This document shows positions 43,731 to 53,289 of a stretch of DNA of 64,000 nucleotides, in pieces. Numbering within the stretch: the stretch's first letter is position 1; each line of letters starts with the position of its first letter. A program made the position numbers and the translations under genes. The notes beneath the pieces were generated by a model. It had not been told where the DNA came from, searched no databases, and saw only the letters and a list, made by a program, of their open reading frames with translations. The stretch is from Chelativorans sp. J32 (lineage in GTDB: Bacteria > Pseudomonadota > Alphaproteobacteria > Rhizobiales > Rhizobiaceae), in NCBI RefSeq assembly GCF_000518985.1, contig NZ_JAEQ01000001.1:124001-188000 (forward strand). The letters are read 5' to 3'.

Positions 43731-46700
43731 ATGGCCGATCTGACCGCGACCACCGAGCCATCCATCAGCGCCTGGATCGTCAAGAGGACGTCCATTTCTC
43801 CCCGTTATTCCGTGCGTATCGACGTCGGATCGACCATTCACGGCGCAATCGAGGAGGGCCACTGGGCCGTTGTTCTGGACGATGAAGGTAAAGTCTCGGA
43901 TGTAGGCCGGATCCTTCGCATTCGCTCGGACCTCGAAGATGCTACGATTTATTTCGACCATTGGCACGCCACCGATCCATCCGTGCCACTCGCAGATCTC
44001 GGTTTGACCGCGCCGACCGGCCCTGTTGTACGGCTCCCATGGGACGAGTTCCTCCGCATCCTACCGCTGCTCGGCGTTCCTGACCCCGGCGCAGTTCCGC
44101 TGATCGACGATGTCGTCTACACCCGCGATCTCCTGGAACTCGCCGTACGTGACGATCTGCTCGGCCCCGCCGGTGGGCCCCATGAGCTGATCAAGGACAT
44201 GAGCGTCCGCGACCGCTATCTGGTCGGCAAACTGGCGCCGCGTCGGCCGGATGACGACCAGGCGGCACGAGTCGAACCAGCCTCGGCAGCCGAGGAGGCT
44301 GGCGACCTCGAGGATGAGCGGGCGGCGCCACTCCACGAGCCCGGCGCCGAGTTCGCCAGTGCATCGGGCCGGGTGGAGCCCGAAGACGACGCGCTCGACG
44401 AGATCGACACAACGAACAACCAGTCGCTGGTTCCCTCCAGCATGGGCCTCACCTTCTGTGTGGCGCCCGATGTCGGGAAGCTGGCCGTCGATGCGCGCTG
44501 GGGACGGTACGAGCGGGTCCCGAACGATGAACACGACATCTTCAAGACGCGAAAGAATCGCCAGACCGGTCACCAGGAGGAAGTGAAGGTCAGGGTCTGG
44601 CAGCGCATCCCGTGTGGTGGCGTTGTCACGGTTCCGCTCGTCGACGGGCCGATCAAGCCGTCCACTCCCGACCCCGATCAACCGGACGTCCGCCTGCAGG
44701 GGACGGTTCGGACGAACAACAAGGGGGAGCGCCTGGTCACTTTGTTCCTCGTCAACGGGCAGTTGGAACCAGAAGACAATAAGGACCGCGCTTGGCTGTT
44801 CCAGCCGGAGATCACCGTCGAGGCCACCGAAGATCACGGGGACAAGGCGGTCTTTCGGCGTCGCCCCTCCAACGAAGTGGTCGTCGACGACCCGGAACGC
44901 GACCGTCTCGCTCTCATCTATCGCAACAGGCTGGAGTTCGCGGTCGGACACGGGGTGTCCGTTCACGCCGATACGACGCCCGAGGACCCTACGAAGGCCC
45001 ATCGCGTCAGAACAGAGATCATCCCGCGTTACGAAGTCGCCGTCACCGAAACGCCCGGCCTCGATCCCAATGACCGCCCTGCCATGCGGCGCATGGTCGA
45101 CGAGGGCTGGCTCGACATGAAGCGGCTGGCGGAGATGGCGCCGGACGCGCTGCGCGACGCCCTTTCGTGCCTCGTCGACGATTACGCCGTTTGGATCGGC
45201 GAACAGAAAACCCGGCTGGGGTCGGAGATCACCGGCTTCGATGATCCGGGCAAGGACGTCATTCAGCGCTGCGAGGAGATCCTGCGCCGCCTCCGAGAGG
45301 GCATGGACACTCTCTTCGCCGACCCGAAAGCGATGGAGGCGTTCCGCTTTGCCAACCGGTCCATGGCGATGCAGCGTGTCCGAAGCATCTACGCTCTGAA
45401 GCGCCGACGGAACGAAGCCGTCGACGTGACCACTTTGGACGTGCCGAAGAACAGATCTTGGCGCCCGTTCCAGCTGGCGTTCCTGCTGCTGTCGATCCCG
45501 TCGCTCGCCGACCCGACACACCCGGACCGGACGAAGCCGGTCGAGGCGTTCGCCGATCTCCTCTGGTTCCCGACGGGTGGCGGCAAGACCGAGGCCTATC
45601 TCGGTGTGGCGGCCTTCGCCATGGCCATGCGCCGACTGAAGAATGATCTCGGCGGCCTCGACGCATCACGCGGTCTCGCCGTCATCATGCGCTACACGCT
45701 GCGACTGCTTACTCTTCAGCAGTTCCAGAGGGCGACGACGCTGCTCTGCGCGATGGAGGTCATCCGTCGTGCAGACGACAAGACCTGGGGCAAGGAACCT
45801 TTCACGCTCGGTCTCTGGGTCGGCAATCGCGTGACACCGGGCACGACCGAAGCGTCTCACCAGGCTGTCGAGGCCATTCGAAACAACGATCGCAACAAGG
45901 CGGGCATCGCTTCGCCTGCACAGCTGACCAGCTGCCCTTGGTGCGGTTCGGAGATCTCCGGTGGCCGCGACATCGAGGTCGACAGGATCGCCGGCCGAAC
46001 GCTGATCCACTGCGGCGACAAGCTGGGCGGCTGCGATTTCTCGAAGGCGAAATCCACTGGGCAGCCTCACCCGGGGCTTCCCGTGAAAGTCGTCGATGAG
46101 GAAATCTATCACCGCCCGCCGACGATGATGATCGCGACCGTCGACAAGTTCGCGATGATGGCGTGGCGTCCCGAGGTTCGGAACCTTTTCGGCCGCGTCG
46201 AGCAGGAATGCGGACGCCATGGTTTGCTCTGGCCGAGTCACGACTGCGGCACGGGGCACCGAGCGAGGGGGGCATATCCGGCCGCCAATGTGAAGCCGGT
46301 CCGCGCAATCCGACCACCCGACCTGATCATCCAGGACGAGTTCCACCTCATCAGCGGCCCGCTGGGCACCATGGTGGGTCTTTACGAAACGGCCGTCGAC
46401 GAGCTGAGCAGCTGGACTCTGGGTGACAAGAAGGTTCGCCCCAAGGTCGTGGCTTCCACCGCGACCGTGCGGCGGGCCGATAACCAGGTGCGCAATGTGT
46501 TCATGCGCCGCATTTCGGTGTTTCCCCCTTCGGGCCTGGACGTCGAAGACAATTTCTTCTCGGTCCAGAGACCCATCCGCGAGAAACCCGGCCGACGGTA
46601 CATGGGTATCTGCGCACCCGGCAGCTCTCGCCCTGCGGTGCTGATCAGGACCTATACGGCGTTCCTCACCGCCGCGCAGGCGCTGTTCGATCGGTTCGGC

Positions 46701-47720
46701 CCGGTGGCCGACCCCTATATGACCCTCGTCGGCTACTTCAACTCGCTGCGAGAACTCGGAGGGATGAAGCGTTTGGCGGAAGACGACGTCCAAACGCGTT
46801 CCTTCCGCGTCGAGATGAGCCTGGTGGACCGACCGGGGCTCTCGCAACGGCGGGTCGAGGAAATCAGCGAACTGACGTCGCGCGTCTCGAGTCAGGACAT
46901 CCCGCGGTACCTTGATCAGCTCGAGGTTCCTTTCGGTGGCACCTTCGACCCGGCACTAGGCAAATGGGTGACCAACAGGAAGCCCGGGGAGGCCCGCCCG
47001 ATCGATGTCGTTCTCGCGACGAACATGCTGTCGGTCGGTGTCGACGTGAATCGTCTCGGAGTGATGGTCGTAAACGGCCAACCCAAGGGAACGGCCGAGT
47101 ACATCCAGGCGACCAGCCGTGTGGGCCGAACGCCGCCAGGACTGGTGGCCACTGTGCTGACGTGGGCGCGGCCTCGGGACTTGTCGCATTACGAGACCTT
47201 CGAGCATTACCACGCGACCTTCTACCAGCACGTCGAAGCTCAATCCGTCACCCCGTTCTCGCCACGGGCGTTGGACCGAGGGCTCACCGGCGCGATGCTC
47301 TCCATCATGCGTCACTCCTACGACCCCTTCGCGGCAAATGACGGCGCTGGCGCCATGAACAGTCCGAGCCGCAAAGAGATGTTGGATACGATTGGCGCCG
47401 TCGCCGCTCGCACCTGGGAAGTCACGGAAGACTCGGGGAAGAAGACCCTGACCGAGGCCGAGATGAAGAGCCGCGCTGACGATTGGGCCAAAGAAGCGGG
47501 CGTAGGGGGCCGCACGCTCGTTTACCAAAAGCACGGCGCAGGACCCACCGCCTATCCGCTGCTTTCGGCGCCGGGCATCAAGCCTTGGACCGACTGGACG
47601 GTCCCGATGTCCATGCGCGAAGTCGAGCCTGGTGTCAGGCTCGTGATGGAGGACGATCGTTCGACGAGTGATCCGACTTGGAGACCACGGGTGATGCAGC
47701 CCCAGGAGGATCAGCAATGA
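43731..47720 (+). CDS. drmA: DISARM helicase DrmA
   Basis: The 1329-aa SF2-type helicase has Walker A FPTGGGKTEAYLG near residue 615, a DEFH Walker B (LIIQDEFHLISGP) near 867, SATVRR near 908, and the second RecA domain NMLSVGVDVNRLGVMV near 1101 with QATSRVGR near 1126. Cysteine clusters at about 737-765 (CPWCGSE ... HCGDKLGGC) suggest a zinc ribbon inserted between motifs. The N-terminal 400 residues include a segment rich in acidic and alanine residues (about 175-235). ATG 43731 follows the previous stop by two bases. Present in both DISARM classes; it is part of the core DrmAB complex. Confidence 0.92.
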   Translation: MADLTATTEPSISAWIVKRTSISPRYSVRIDVGSTIHGAIEEGHWAVVLDDEGKVSDVGRILRIRSDLEDATIYFDHWHATDPSVPLADLGLTAPTGPVVRLPWDEFLRILPLLGVPDPGAVPLIDDVVYTRDLLELAVRDDLLGPAGGPHELIKDMSVRDRYLVGKLAPRRPDDDQAARVEPASAAEEAGDLEDERAAPLHEPGAEFASASGRVEPEDDALDEIDTTNNQSLVPSSMGLTFCVAPDVGKLAVDARWGRYERVPNDEHDIFKTRKNRQTGHQEEVKVRVWQRIPCGGVVTVPLVDGPIKPSTPDPDQPDVRLQGTVRTNNKGERLVTLFLVNGQLEPEDNKDRAWLFQPEITVEATEDHGDKAVFRRRPSNEVVVDDPERDRLALIYRNRLEFAVGHGVSVHADTTPEDPTKAHRVRTEIIPRYEVAVTETPGLDPNDRPAMRRMVDEGWLDMKRLAEMAPDALRDALSCLVDDYAVWIGEQKTRLGSEITGFDDPGKDVIQRCEEILRRLREGMDTLFADPKAMEAFRFANRSMAMQRVRSIYALKRRRNEAVDVTTLDVPKNRSWRPFQLAFLLLSIPSLADPTHPDRTKPVEAFADLLWFPTGGGKTEAYLGVAAFAMAMRRLKNDLGGLDASRGLAVIMRYTLRLLTLQQFQRATTLLCAMEVIRRADDKTWGKEPFTLGLWVGNRVTPGTTEASHQAVEAIRNNDRNKAGIASPAQLTSCPWCGSEISGGRDIEVDRIAGRTLIHCGDKLGGCDFSKAKSTGQPHPGLPVKVVDEEIYHRPPTMMIATVDKFAMMAWRPEVRNLFGRVEQECGRHGLLWPSHDCGTGHRARGAYPAANVKPVRAIRPPDLIIQDEFHLISGPLGTMVGLYETAVDELSSWTLGDKKVRPKVVASTATVRRADNQVRNVFMRRISVFPPSGLDVEDNFFSVQRPIREKPGRRYMGICAPGSSRPAVLIRTYTAFLTAAQALFDRFGPVADPYMTLVGYFNSLRELGGMKRLAEDDVQTRSFRVEMSLVDRPGLSQRRVEEISELTSRVSSQDIPRYLDQLEVPFGGTFDPALGKWVTNRKPGEARPIDVVLATNMLSVGVDVNRLGVMVVNGQPKGTAEYIQATSRVGRTPPGLVATVLTWARPRDLSHYETFEHYHATFYQHVEAQSVTPFSPRALDRGLTGAMLSIMRHSYDPFAANDGAGAMNSPSRKEMLDTIGAVAARTWEVTEDSGKKTLTEAEMKSRADDWAKEAGVGGRTLVYQKHGAGPTAYPLLSAPGIKPWTDWTVPMSMREVEPGVRLVMEDDRSTSDPTWRPRVMQPQEDQQ

Positions 47721-49558
47721 GCAGGACACCCGTAGGAGAAATTCGACCGAGCCAGTTGCTTTGGACCTACGGCCCGGGCGCCTTGATCGACCTCCCGAAC
47801 ATGTCGGTGGTCACGATGGGGATCGACCGCTGGGAAAAGGACAGGTGTCAGCCGATACAAGAGGCACGGTTGCTCGCCAACGTCCGGGGCGTGCTCGGAC
47901 CCCAAGTCGAATCATTGCGTATGCCGCCCGTGGGCGAGAGGGAAATCGCAGACCCGTTTTCGGCCGCCGCGCTGATCGGCGTGCCCGTAAAGCCCTTCCC
48001 GCGGTGGCTGCGCTGCGTCAAATGCGGGTTGCTATCACCCTATGACGCCGGCTTGTTCAAGCTGAAGGAAAACAGATATCGCCCTGAACTGACGCGTTTC
48101 GTCCATGAGGGCTGTCGTGGATCGAACAATGATCAAAGGGCCAGGGATGCCGATGCGGTCCCGGCACGCTTTCTCATGGCGTGTCGGGCTGGCCACCTGG
48201 ACGACTTTGCCTGGCACTGGTTCGTTCACGGTGGACCTAGCACCTGTCGTGCGACGCTGAGGTTCTTCGAGAGCGGCGCGTCACTTCAAACCGAGAACCT
48301 GTGGGTCAAATGCGATGGCTGCGGCGCATCGAAGAACATGGCGCAGGCGTTTGGTCAGGCAGGTCGAGACAACCTTCCAGCCTGCCGAGGACGACATCCA
48401 CACGTGGATCGCTTTGAGGACGATTGCACCGAGGAACCTCGCGCAATTCTCCTCGGCGCAACGAATAGCTGGTTCCCGGTCACACTCTCGGTTCTCGCGA
48501 TCCCACAGGTGGGAAGCCCTCTGGCGCAACTGGTCGCGGATGGCTGGACGTTCTTTGAAGACGTCACTTCGGCGGCCGAAGTGGCGTTCGTCGTCAAGAC
48601 CCTGAAGAAGACGGCGCAGCTGCCTGGCATCGAGCAGTTCACTGACGAGCAGATTTGGTCCGCAATCGAAACCCATCGCAATGGCGGACCGGGCGTCGAA
48701 CAGAGCGACCTCAAAGGGCCGGAATGGGATGTCCTCACAGCCGAGAACCCACCCACCGACTATCCGCATTTCATGAGTAAGAAGGTGGGCGTACCCTCTG
48801 GCTTCGGTGCGGCGATCACACGCGTTCTGCTGCTTGAGCGGCTTCGTGAGGTGAACGCCCTCCTTGGATTCACACGAGTCGAGTCTCCCGATGAAGGAAC
48901 GGGAGATGAGGCAGCCCCACGGGCCCCACTCGCACGCGCAGCACCGAACTGGGTCCCGGCCACTCAAGTTCACGGTGAAGGAATTTTCGTTCGCTTCGAT
49001 GCAGATGCATTGAAGGCTTGGGCGAATAAAGCCCCAGTGAAGGCTCTCGACTCTCGGCTAAGGCAAGGCCATCGCGGAGGGCGGCAAAAGAGGAACCTGG
49101 ACCCAAACCAAGGTTACCCGGGCGTTCGTTATGTCATGCTACACACGCTCGCGCACATGCTGATACGGGAACTGGCTTTGGAGTGCGGCTACAACGCTGC
49201 GAGTATTCGTGAGCGTATATATGCAGACGTCGAGGACGGGAGGGATCAAGCCGGATTTCTCATCTACACGGCTGCAGCAGATTCCGATGGCACTCTGGGG
49301 GGGCTCGTAGAGCTAGGAAAGCCTGAAAATCTCGGGAGACTTCTGCGTCAAGCGCTGGATCGCGCCCATATTTGCGCCTCCGATCCACTCTGTTCAGAAC
49401 ACGATCCGAGCAAGGACCAGTCACTTCACGGCGCAGCATGTCACGCCTGTTCGTTCGTCTCGGAAACGTCCTGTGAGCGGGGAAACCGCCATCTCGATCG
49501 TTCTCTCGTGGTACCCACGCTTGAAAATCCCGACGCGGCATTCTTCGAGACCGTCTGA
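47717..49558 (+). CDS. drmB: DISARM DUF1998 protein DrmB
   Basis: This 613-aa protein carries the DUF1998 signature at the C-terminus: VMLHTLAHMLIREL near residue 477, then cysteine-rich CASDPLCSEHDPS and CHACSFVSETSCERGNRHLDR near 555-600. Further CxxC pairs occur at about 100 (CVKCG) and 200 (CDGCG), so it probably binds several zinc ions. DrmB forms the core complex with DrmA. AGGAGG at 47704-47709 and the ATGA overlap with drmA fix the start at 47717. Confidence 0.92.
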   Translation: MSRTPVGEIRPSQLLWTYGPGALIDLPNMSVVTMGIDRWEKDRCQPIQEARLLANVRGVLGPQVESLRMPPVGEREIADPFSAAALIGVPVKPFPRWLRCVKCGLLSPYDAGLFKLKENRYRPELTRFVHEGCRGSNNDQRARDADAVPARFLMACRAGHLDDFAWHWFVHGGPSTCRATLRFFESGASLQTENLWVKCDGCGASKNMAQAFGQAGRDNLPACRGRHPHVDRFEDDCTEEPRAILLGATNSWFPVTLSVLAIPQVGSPLAQLVADGWTFFEDVTSAAEVAFVVKTLKKTAQLPGIEQFTDEQIWSAIETHRNGGPGVEQSDLKGPEWDVLTAENPPTDYPHFMSKKVGVPSGFGAAITRVLLLERLREVNALLGFTRVESPDEGTGDEAAPRAPLARAAPNWVPATQVHGEGIFVRFDADALKAWANKAPVKALDSRLRQGHRGGRQKRNLDPNQGYPGVRYVMLHTLAHMLIRELALECGYNAASIRERIYADVEDGRDQAGFLIYTAAADSDGTLGGLVELGKPENLGRLLRQALDRAHICASDPLCSEHDPSKDQSLHGAACHACSFVSETSCERGNRHLDRSLVVPTLENPDAAFFETV

Positions 49559-50319
49559 TGGAAGCGATATTGGTCGCGGCCACAGACCTCGTGGCCATGT
49601 TATCTCCGTCGAGGATCGAAGCACTCGCTGATCGTGTCCGCGGCTTGATGCCGGTCGAACGATACGGAAGCCTGCATCAGCTCGTGAGCACGCCGGCTGC
49701 TCGCGCAGCGCTTGATCGCTTGATCGCCGCTTGGAAACAGACGGAAATATCAGGCGATGTTCTGGCCGGGATCTTGGTCGGCGCAGCCTTCGCCCGCCAA
49801 CAGGCGCAGCGCGAGAACAGCGTCGAACTAGTTTGGACCGGCCCGACGACACCATTCGTCGCCACCCGCCGCACGGAGCAGGTGCTCTTGGATCTCATCG
49901 GTCACGCGCAAAGTGACCTCTTTCTCGTTAGCTTTGTTGCATACGACGTCTCCTCGGTGGTCGATGCATTGAATGCTGCAAGCACTCGCGGCATCGACAT
50001 CCGAATTCTGTTGGAGACCTCCACGAGCCATGGCGGGAGCCTATCCGTCGATCCTATTGCTACGATGCGGCGGTGTGTTCCTTCGGCAGCGCTGTATGTC
50101 TGGACCGACCGGCCGGCACCGTTCGCCGAAGGACGGGTTCACGCGAAAGTGGCCGTTGCCGACGGCAATTCAGCCTTCTTGACCAGCGCCAACCTGACTG
50201 GGCACGCGCTGGAGAAGAATATGGAGGCCGGCGTCGTGATCAGCGGTGGACACGTCCCCGCAGGACTGCGTGCCCATCTTCATGCTCTAATCGAGACGAA
50301 GGTCATTCGGAAAATCTAG
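49558..50319 (+). CDS. drmC: DISARM phospholipase-D-like protein DrmC
   Basis: The 253-aa protein has a PLD nuclease domain: the single HKD-type motif is GRVHAKVAVADGNSAFLTSANLT near residues 191-213 (HxK then D and N). Family enzymes dimerise to build the active site from two such motifs. In DISARM, DrmC is the nuclease-like component, though some reports find it dispensable for protection. Its ATG overlaps the drmB stop by one base. It is the last gene of the operon. Confidence 0.9.
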   Translation: MEAILVAATDLVAMLSPSRIEALADRVRGLMPVERYGSLHQLVSTPAARAALDRLIAAWKQTEISGDVLAGILVGAAFARQQAQRENSVELVWTGPTTPFVATRRTEQVLLDLIGHAQSDLFLVSFVAYDVSSVVDALNAASTRGIDIRILLETSTSHGGSLSVDPIATMRRCVPSAALYVWTDRPAPFAEGRVHAKVAVADGNSAFLTSANLTGHALEKNMEAGVVISGGHVPAGLRAHLHALIETKVIRKI

Positions 50320-50321
50320 AA

Positions 50322-50576
50322 TCACACTCGGCAAATGCGCGCCTGGTCCCGCATGACGCTGTAGTCGGCGAGCATTTGGGCGATAGCCGACTCCTCCGGC
50401 AGCAGATCGAGCTCGTCGGCTGCACGCGCCTGGAACTCGCGGCTATACTCAACAACCGGCGGACAGACAGTGGCCATGCGAGGTTCAGAACTTTCCGTCG
50501 CGCAGGCGGTCAGCGAGATCGCTGCGATCGCGAGGACGGCGAGCCGCCGCTTCCAGCATCCGGCGTTGGACGTCAT
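50322..50576 (-). CDS. Phage o-spanin-like lipoprotein (Rz1-type)
   Basis: This 84-aa protein has a short basic start, a hydrophobic segment and a lipobox AISLTACATE, followed by a mature part (CPPVVEYSREFQARAADELDLLP) seen in small lysis-gene products of alphaproteobacterial phages. It lies embedded out of frame in the 3' part of a second gene read from 50485, the classic nested Rz/Rz1 arrangement, so it is probably an outer-membrane spanin subunit. Its stop is two bases from drmC in convergent orientation. It is likely a prophage relic; function without the partner is doubtful. Confidence 0.65.
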   Translation of the reverse strand: MTSNAGCWKRRLAVLAIAAISLTACATESSEPRMATVCPPVVEYSREFQARAADELDLLPEESAIAQMLADYSVMRDQARICRV

Positions 50577-50658
50577 AGGTCTTCTCCGAGGTTTCGAGGC
50601 GTTCCGCCAGCCGTCCCGCACGCTCGCCAGAGCGCCGCAGCGCGAGCAGGAACAGGAG
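50485..50658 (-). pseudogene. i-spanin-like (Rz-type) gene fragment cut by IS21
   Basis: The frame reads LLFLLALRRSGERAGRLAERL and continues to RRMLEAAARRPRDRSDLADRLRDGKF, a membrane-segment end followed by a coiled region, matching small Rz-like proteins of alphaproteobacterial prophages. The start codon and first membrane residues are missing because the IS21 element begins at 50659. It overlaps the lipoprotein gene by about 90 bases in another frame. Confidence 0.6.
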
Positions 50659-50686
50659 TGTGATTTTTCATGGAATGAGGACCCTG
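50659..50686 (+). repeat. IS21 left terminal inverted repeat
   Basis: Begins TGTGATTTTTCATGGAA and contains GGACCC. It pairs with the right end at 53133-53160. A second internal copy of the core, AACGGGACCCC, follows at about 50709. Confidence 0.75.
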
Positions 50687-50736
50687 TTTAAGGGGTGATT
50701 TTCGTCCAAACGGGACCCCTTAACGTGGGGTCATCA

Positions 50737-50765
50737 AAATGCCTCCGGTTTTATCGGAGGCATTT
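50737..50765 (+). terminator. Hairpin upstream of istA
   Basis: AAATGCCTCCG pairs perfectly with CGGAGGCATTT around a seven-base loop, followed by TGTGTTTT. It lies inside the IS just before the istA start at 50775 and probably blocks transcription entering from outside, a common protective device of insertion sequences. Confidence 0.6.
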
Positions 50766-50774
50766 GTGTTTTGG

Positions 50775-52343
50775 ATGTTGATTGTGGAGACGATTGCAAA
50801 GATACGCCGGCTTTCGCGGGTTCAGGGCAAGTCGATCAAGGCGATTTGCCGCGAGTTGAAGGTTTCACGGAAAGTGGTGCGCAAGGTGCTGCGCTCGGAC
50901 GAGACCGAGTTCCGCTACGAGCGCAAGCATCAGCCCTATCCGCGGATGGGGGCATGGCGCGAAGAGCTTGACCGGATGCTGACGACGAACGTGGCCAAGC
51001 CCCGGCGGGAACGACTGACACTGATCCGTATCTTCGAGGAGCTTCGCGACCTCGGCTACGAGGGCAGCTACAGTTCGGTGTGGCGGCACGCGCAGGCGTG
51101 GGAACGGGAACGCGGCAGCGCTGCTGCCGATGCCTACATCCCGCTGAGCTTTGCGCCGGGCGAAGCCTACCAGTTCGACTGGAGCCACGAGATTGTTGTT
51201 CTCGACGGTGTGACCACGACGGTGAAGGTGGCGCACATGCGGCTTTGTCATAGTCGCATGTTCTTTGTTCGAGCCTATCCGCGCGAGAGTCAGGAGATGG
51301 TGTTCGACGCGCACGACCGGGCATTCGCCTTCTTCCGCGGCACGTGCACGCGCGGGATCTACGACAACATGAAGACGGCGGTGGACGCGATCTTCATCGG
51401 CAGGGATCGCCGCTACAACCGTCGCTTCCTGCAGATGTGTGGCCATTACCTCGTCGAGCCGGAGGCCTGCACGCCAGCGGCAGGCTGGGAGAAGGGTCAG
51501 GTCGAGAACCAGGTTGGGCTGGTGCGCGAGCGCTTCTTCACGCCGAGGCTGCGCTTCAAATCGCTGGAGGATATGAACGGCTGGCTGGCCGACAAATGCG
51601 TCTCCTGGGCAAAGGCGCGCCGACACCCCGAGCAGGGCGAGCGCACGATCTGGGACGTGTTCGAGGAAGAACGCTCCAGCCTCATTCCCTATGCCGGGCG
51701 CTTCGACGGCTTCCATAGCGTCCCCGCCTCGGTGTCGAAGACTTGCACCGTGCGCTTCGATAACAACAAATACTCCGTGCTTTCGAGTACCGTGGGCCGG
51801 CCGGTCGAGGTCCATGCCTATGCCGACCGGATCGTCATCCGCCAGGACGGTGTAGTCGTCGGCAATCATGCCCGTGCGTTCGGGCGCGGCAAGGTGATCT
51901 ACGATCCCTGGCACTACGTGCCGGTGCTGGCGCGCAAGCCGGGCGGCTTGCGCAACGGCGCGCCGTTCCGGGGATGGGTCCTGCCGTCGGCCATGGAGAA
52001 GATACGCCGCAAGCTCCAGGCAGCAGACGATGGCGACCGGCAGATGGTGAAGATCCTCACCTGCGTGCTGACCGACGGGATAAGCGCCGTCGAGGCCGCC
52101 TGCCAGGAGGCGCTCGATCAGTGCGTTTCGTCGGCGGACATGATCCTCAACATCCTGGCCCGCAGCCGCGATCCGGCTCCAGGCGAGATCCTTTCCATTC
52201 CCCAGGCGCTGAAGCTGGCTCAAGAGCCGATCGCCGACTGCGCCCGCTATGACAGTCTCAGGAGGACAAGCAATCATGCAACGCATCGAGGTTCTGGACT
52301 TGATGGGAGCGCTGAAGCTCTACGGGATGCGGTCGGCCTATGA
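50775..52343 (+). CDS. istA: IS21-family transposase IstA
   Basis: This 522-aa transposase has an N-terminal HTH ([37 protein letters not shown] across residues 3-38) and a DDE integrase core: FDWSHEIV (first Asp), [10 protein letters not shown] (second Asp) and [13 protein letters not shown] (Glu). A C-terminal beta domain binds the ends. ATG 50775 follows the protective hairpin; earlier in-frame TTG at 50739 lies inside that hairpin and is unlikely. It overlaps istB by 68 bases. Confidence 0.93.
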   Translation: MLIVETIAKIRRLSRVQGKSIKAICRELKVSRKVVRKVLRSDETEFRYERKHQPYPRMGAWREELDRMLTTNVAKPRRERLTLIRIFEELRDLGYEGSYSSVWRHAQAWERERGSAAADAYIPLSFAPGEAYQFDWSHEIVVLDGVTTTVKVAHMRLCHSRMFFVRAYPRESQEMVFDAHDRAFAFFRGTCTRGIYDNMKTAVDAIFIGRDRRYNRRFLQMCGHYLVEPEACTPAAGWEKGQVENQVGLVRERFFTPRLRFKSLEDMNGWLADKCVSWAKARRHPEQGERTIWDVFEEERSSLIPYAGRFDGFHSVPASVSKTCTVRFDNNKYSVLSSTVGRPVEVHAYADRIVIRQDGVVVGNHARAFGRGKVIYDPWHYVPVLARKPGGLRNGAPFRGWVLPSAMEKIRRKLQAADDGDRQMVKILTCVLTDGISAVEAACQEALDQCVSSADMILNILARSRDPAPGEILSIPQALKLAQEPIADCARYDSLRRTSNHATHRGSGLDGSAEALRDAVGL

Positions 52344-53010
52344 TGAGATCATGGGCGTCGCCATCAAGCGTCAGCACGAGCCGCCAAAGATCGTCGGCGA
52401 TCTGCTATCGGCCGAGATTGCCGAGAAGCAGGCCCGTTCCATCAAATACCAGCTCACGATCGCCAAGCTGCCACTGGCGAAAGACATCGAAGACTTCGAC
52501 TTCACCGGCACTCCGGTCAATGAACCCTTGATCCGCGATCTTGCTGGCGGCACCTTCGTTGCCGATCAGCGCAATGTCGTCCTGGTCGGCGGCACCGGCA
52601 CCGGCAAATCCCATCTGGCCATCGCCATTGCCCGGGCGCTGATCCGCAACGGTGCTCGCGGACGCTTCTTCAACGTCGTCGATCTGGTCAACCGGCTGGA
52701 GACCGAGACCCGCGCCGGGCGGCAGGGCCGCATTGCCGATCATCTGACCCGGCTCGACTTCGTCGTGTTCGACGAACTCGGCTACCTGCCCTTCGCCCAG
52801 GCCGGCGGGCAACTGCTCTTCCACCTCGTCTCGAAGCTCTACGAGCGTACCAGCGTCATCATCACCACCAATCTGGCCTTCGGTGAATGGCCCAGCGTCT
52901 TCGGCGACGCCAAGATGACGACCGCACTGCTGGACAGGCTCACGCATCACTGCGAAATCGTCGAGACCGGAAACGAATCCTGGCGCTTCAAAAGCCGCTC
53001 TCAAAGCTAA
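52276..53010 (+). CDS. istB: IS21-family transposition helper ATPase IstB
   Basis: This 244-aa AAA+ ATPase has Walker [13 protein letters not shown] near residue 110, Walker [12 protein letters not shown] near 165 and [15 protein letters not shown] as sensor region. IstB oligomerises on DNA and directs the IstA transposase to target sites. ATG 52276 is preferred; GGAGG lies ten bases upstream. Confidence 0.93.
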   Translation: MQRIEVLDLMGALKLYGMRSAYDEIMGVAIKRQHEPPKIVGDLLSAEIAEKQARSIKYQLTIAKLPLAKDIEDFDFTGTPVNEPLIRDLAGGTFVADQRNVVLVGGTGTGKSHLAIAIARALIRNGARGRFFNVVDLVNRLETETRAGRQGRIADHLTRLDFVVFDELGYLPFAQAGGQLLFHLVSKLYERTSVIITTNLAFGEWPSVFGDAKMTTALLDRLTHHCEIVETGNESWRFKSRSQS

Positions 53011-53132
53011 AGCCGAAAAGCCAATCAGCCGCGCCCGATCAGGCTGTGCAACCCCGACCAGCTTCGCCTGATCGGGCGCTAACCGGCGTGCCCTTCACAA
53101 GCTCTAACCGGGGTCCCTTTTACACGAAAAGG

Positions 53133-53160
53133 CGGGGTCCCGTTTCCACGGTCATTGACA
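53133..53160 (-). repeat. IS21 right terminal inverted repeat
   Basis: Read on the minus strand it begins TGTCAATGACCGTGGAA and contains GGGACCCC. It is the partner of the left end at 50659-50686, and a second GGGACCCC core lies at about 53109-53116. Confidence 0.75.
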
Positions 53161-53289
53161 TCTGCCGACGAAGTCACCGAAGCGGACGCGACAGACACTG
53201 CCTTCTTTCGCAAGTATCAGAAGATGAAGCCGAAGAGCAAAGAGAAGCTTCGCGAGATGCTCAAGATCCTGGACGATGAGGATGAATGA
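53161..53289 (+). pseudogene. 3' remnant of an XRE-family regulator, truncated by IS21
   Basis: From the right IS boundary a 42-codon frame reads SADEVTEADATDTAFFRKYQ and ends with a lysine-rich helix and LDDEDE before TGA at 53287. This is the usual C-terminus of the XRE-type helix-turn-helix regulator that accompanies ImmA/IrrE metallopeptidases. The DNA-binding part and start codon are gone. The stop overlaps the ImmA/IrrE start (ATGA), as in intact pairs. Confidence 0.75.

Larger units (their letters stand above)
50659..53160 (+). mobile_element. IS21-family insertion sequence
   Basis: The element is about 2.5 kb with istA and istB in overlapping frames. The ends align as imperfect inverted repeats of 28 bp, both starting TGT and sharing GGAA...GGACCC (18 of 28 matches), and further CGGGACCCC repeats lie inside both ends, as usual for IstA binding sites. 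No target duplication is visible: the left flank ends GGAG and the right flank begins TCTGCC. The two flanks belong to different broken genes, so a deletion or rearrangement followed insertion. Confidence 0.88.

Noticed and set aside
44061..46847. Two long minus-strand frames within drmA
   Set aside because: They arise from the high-GC codon pattern on the opposite strand; drmA motifs are intact on the plus strand.
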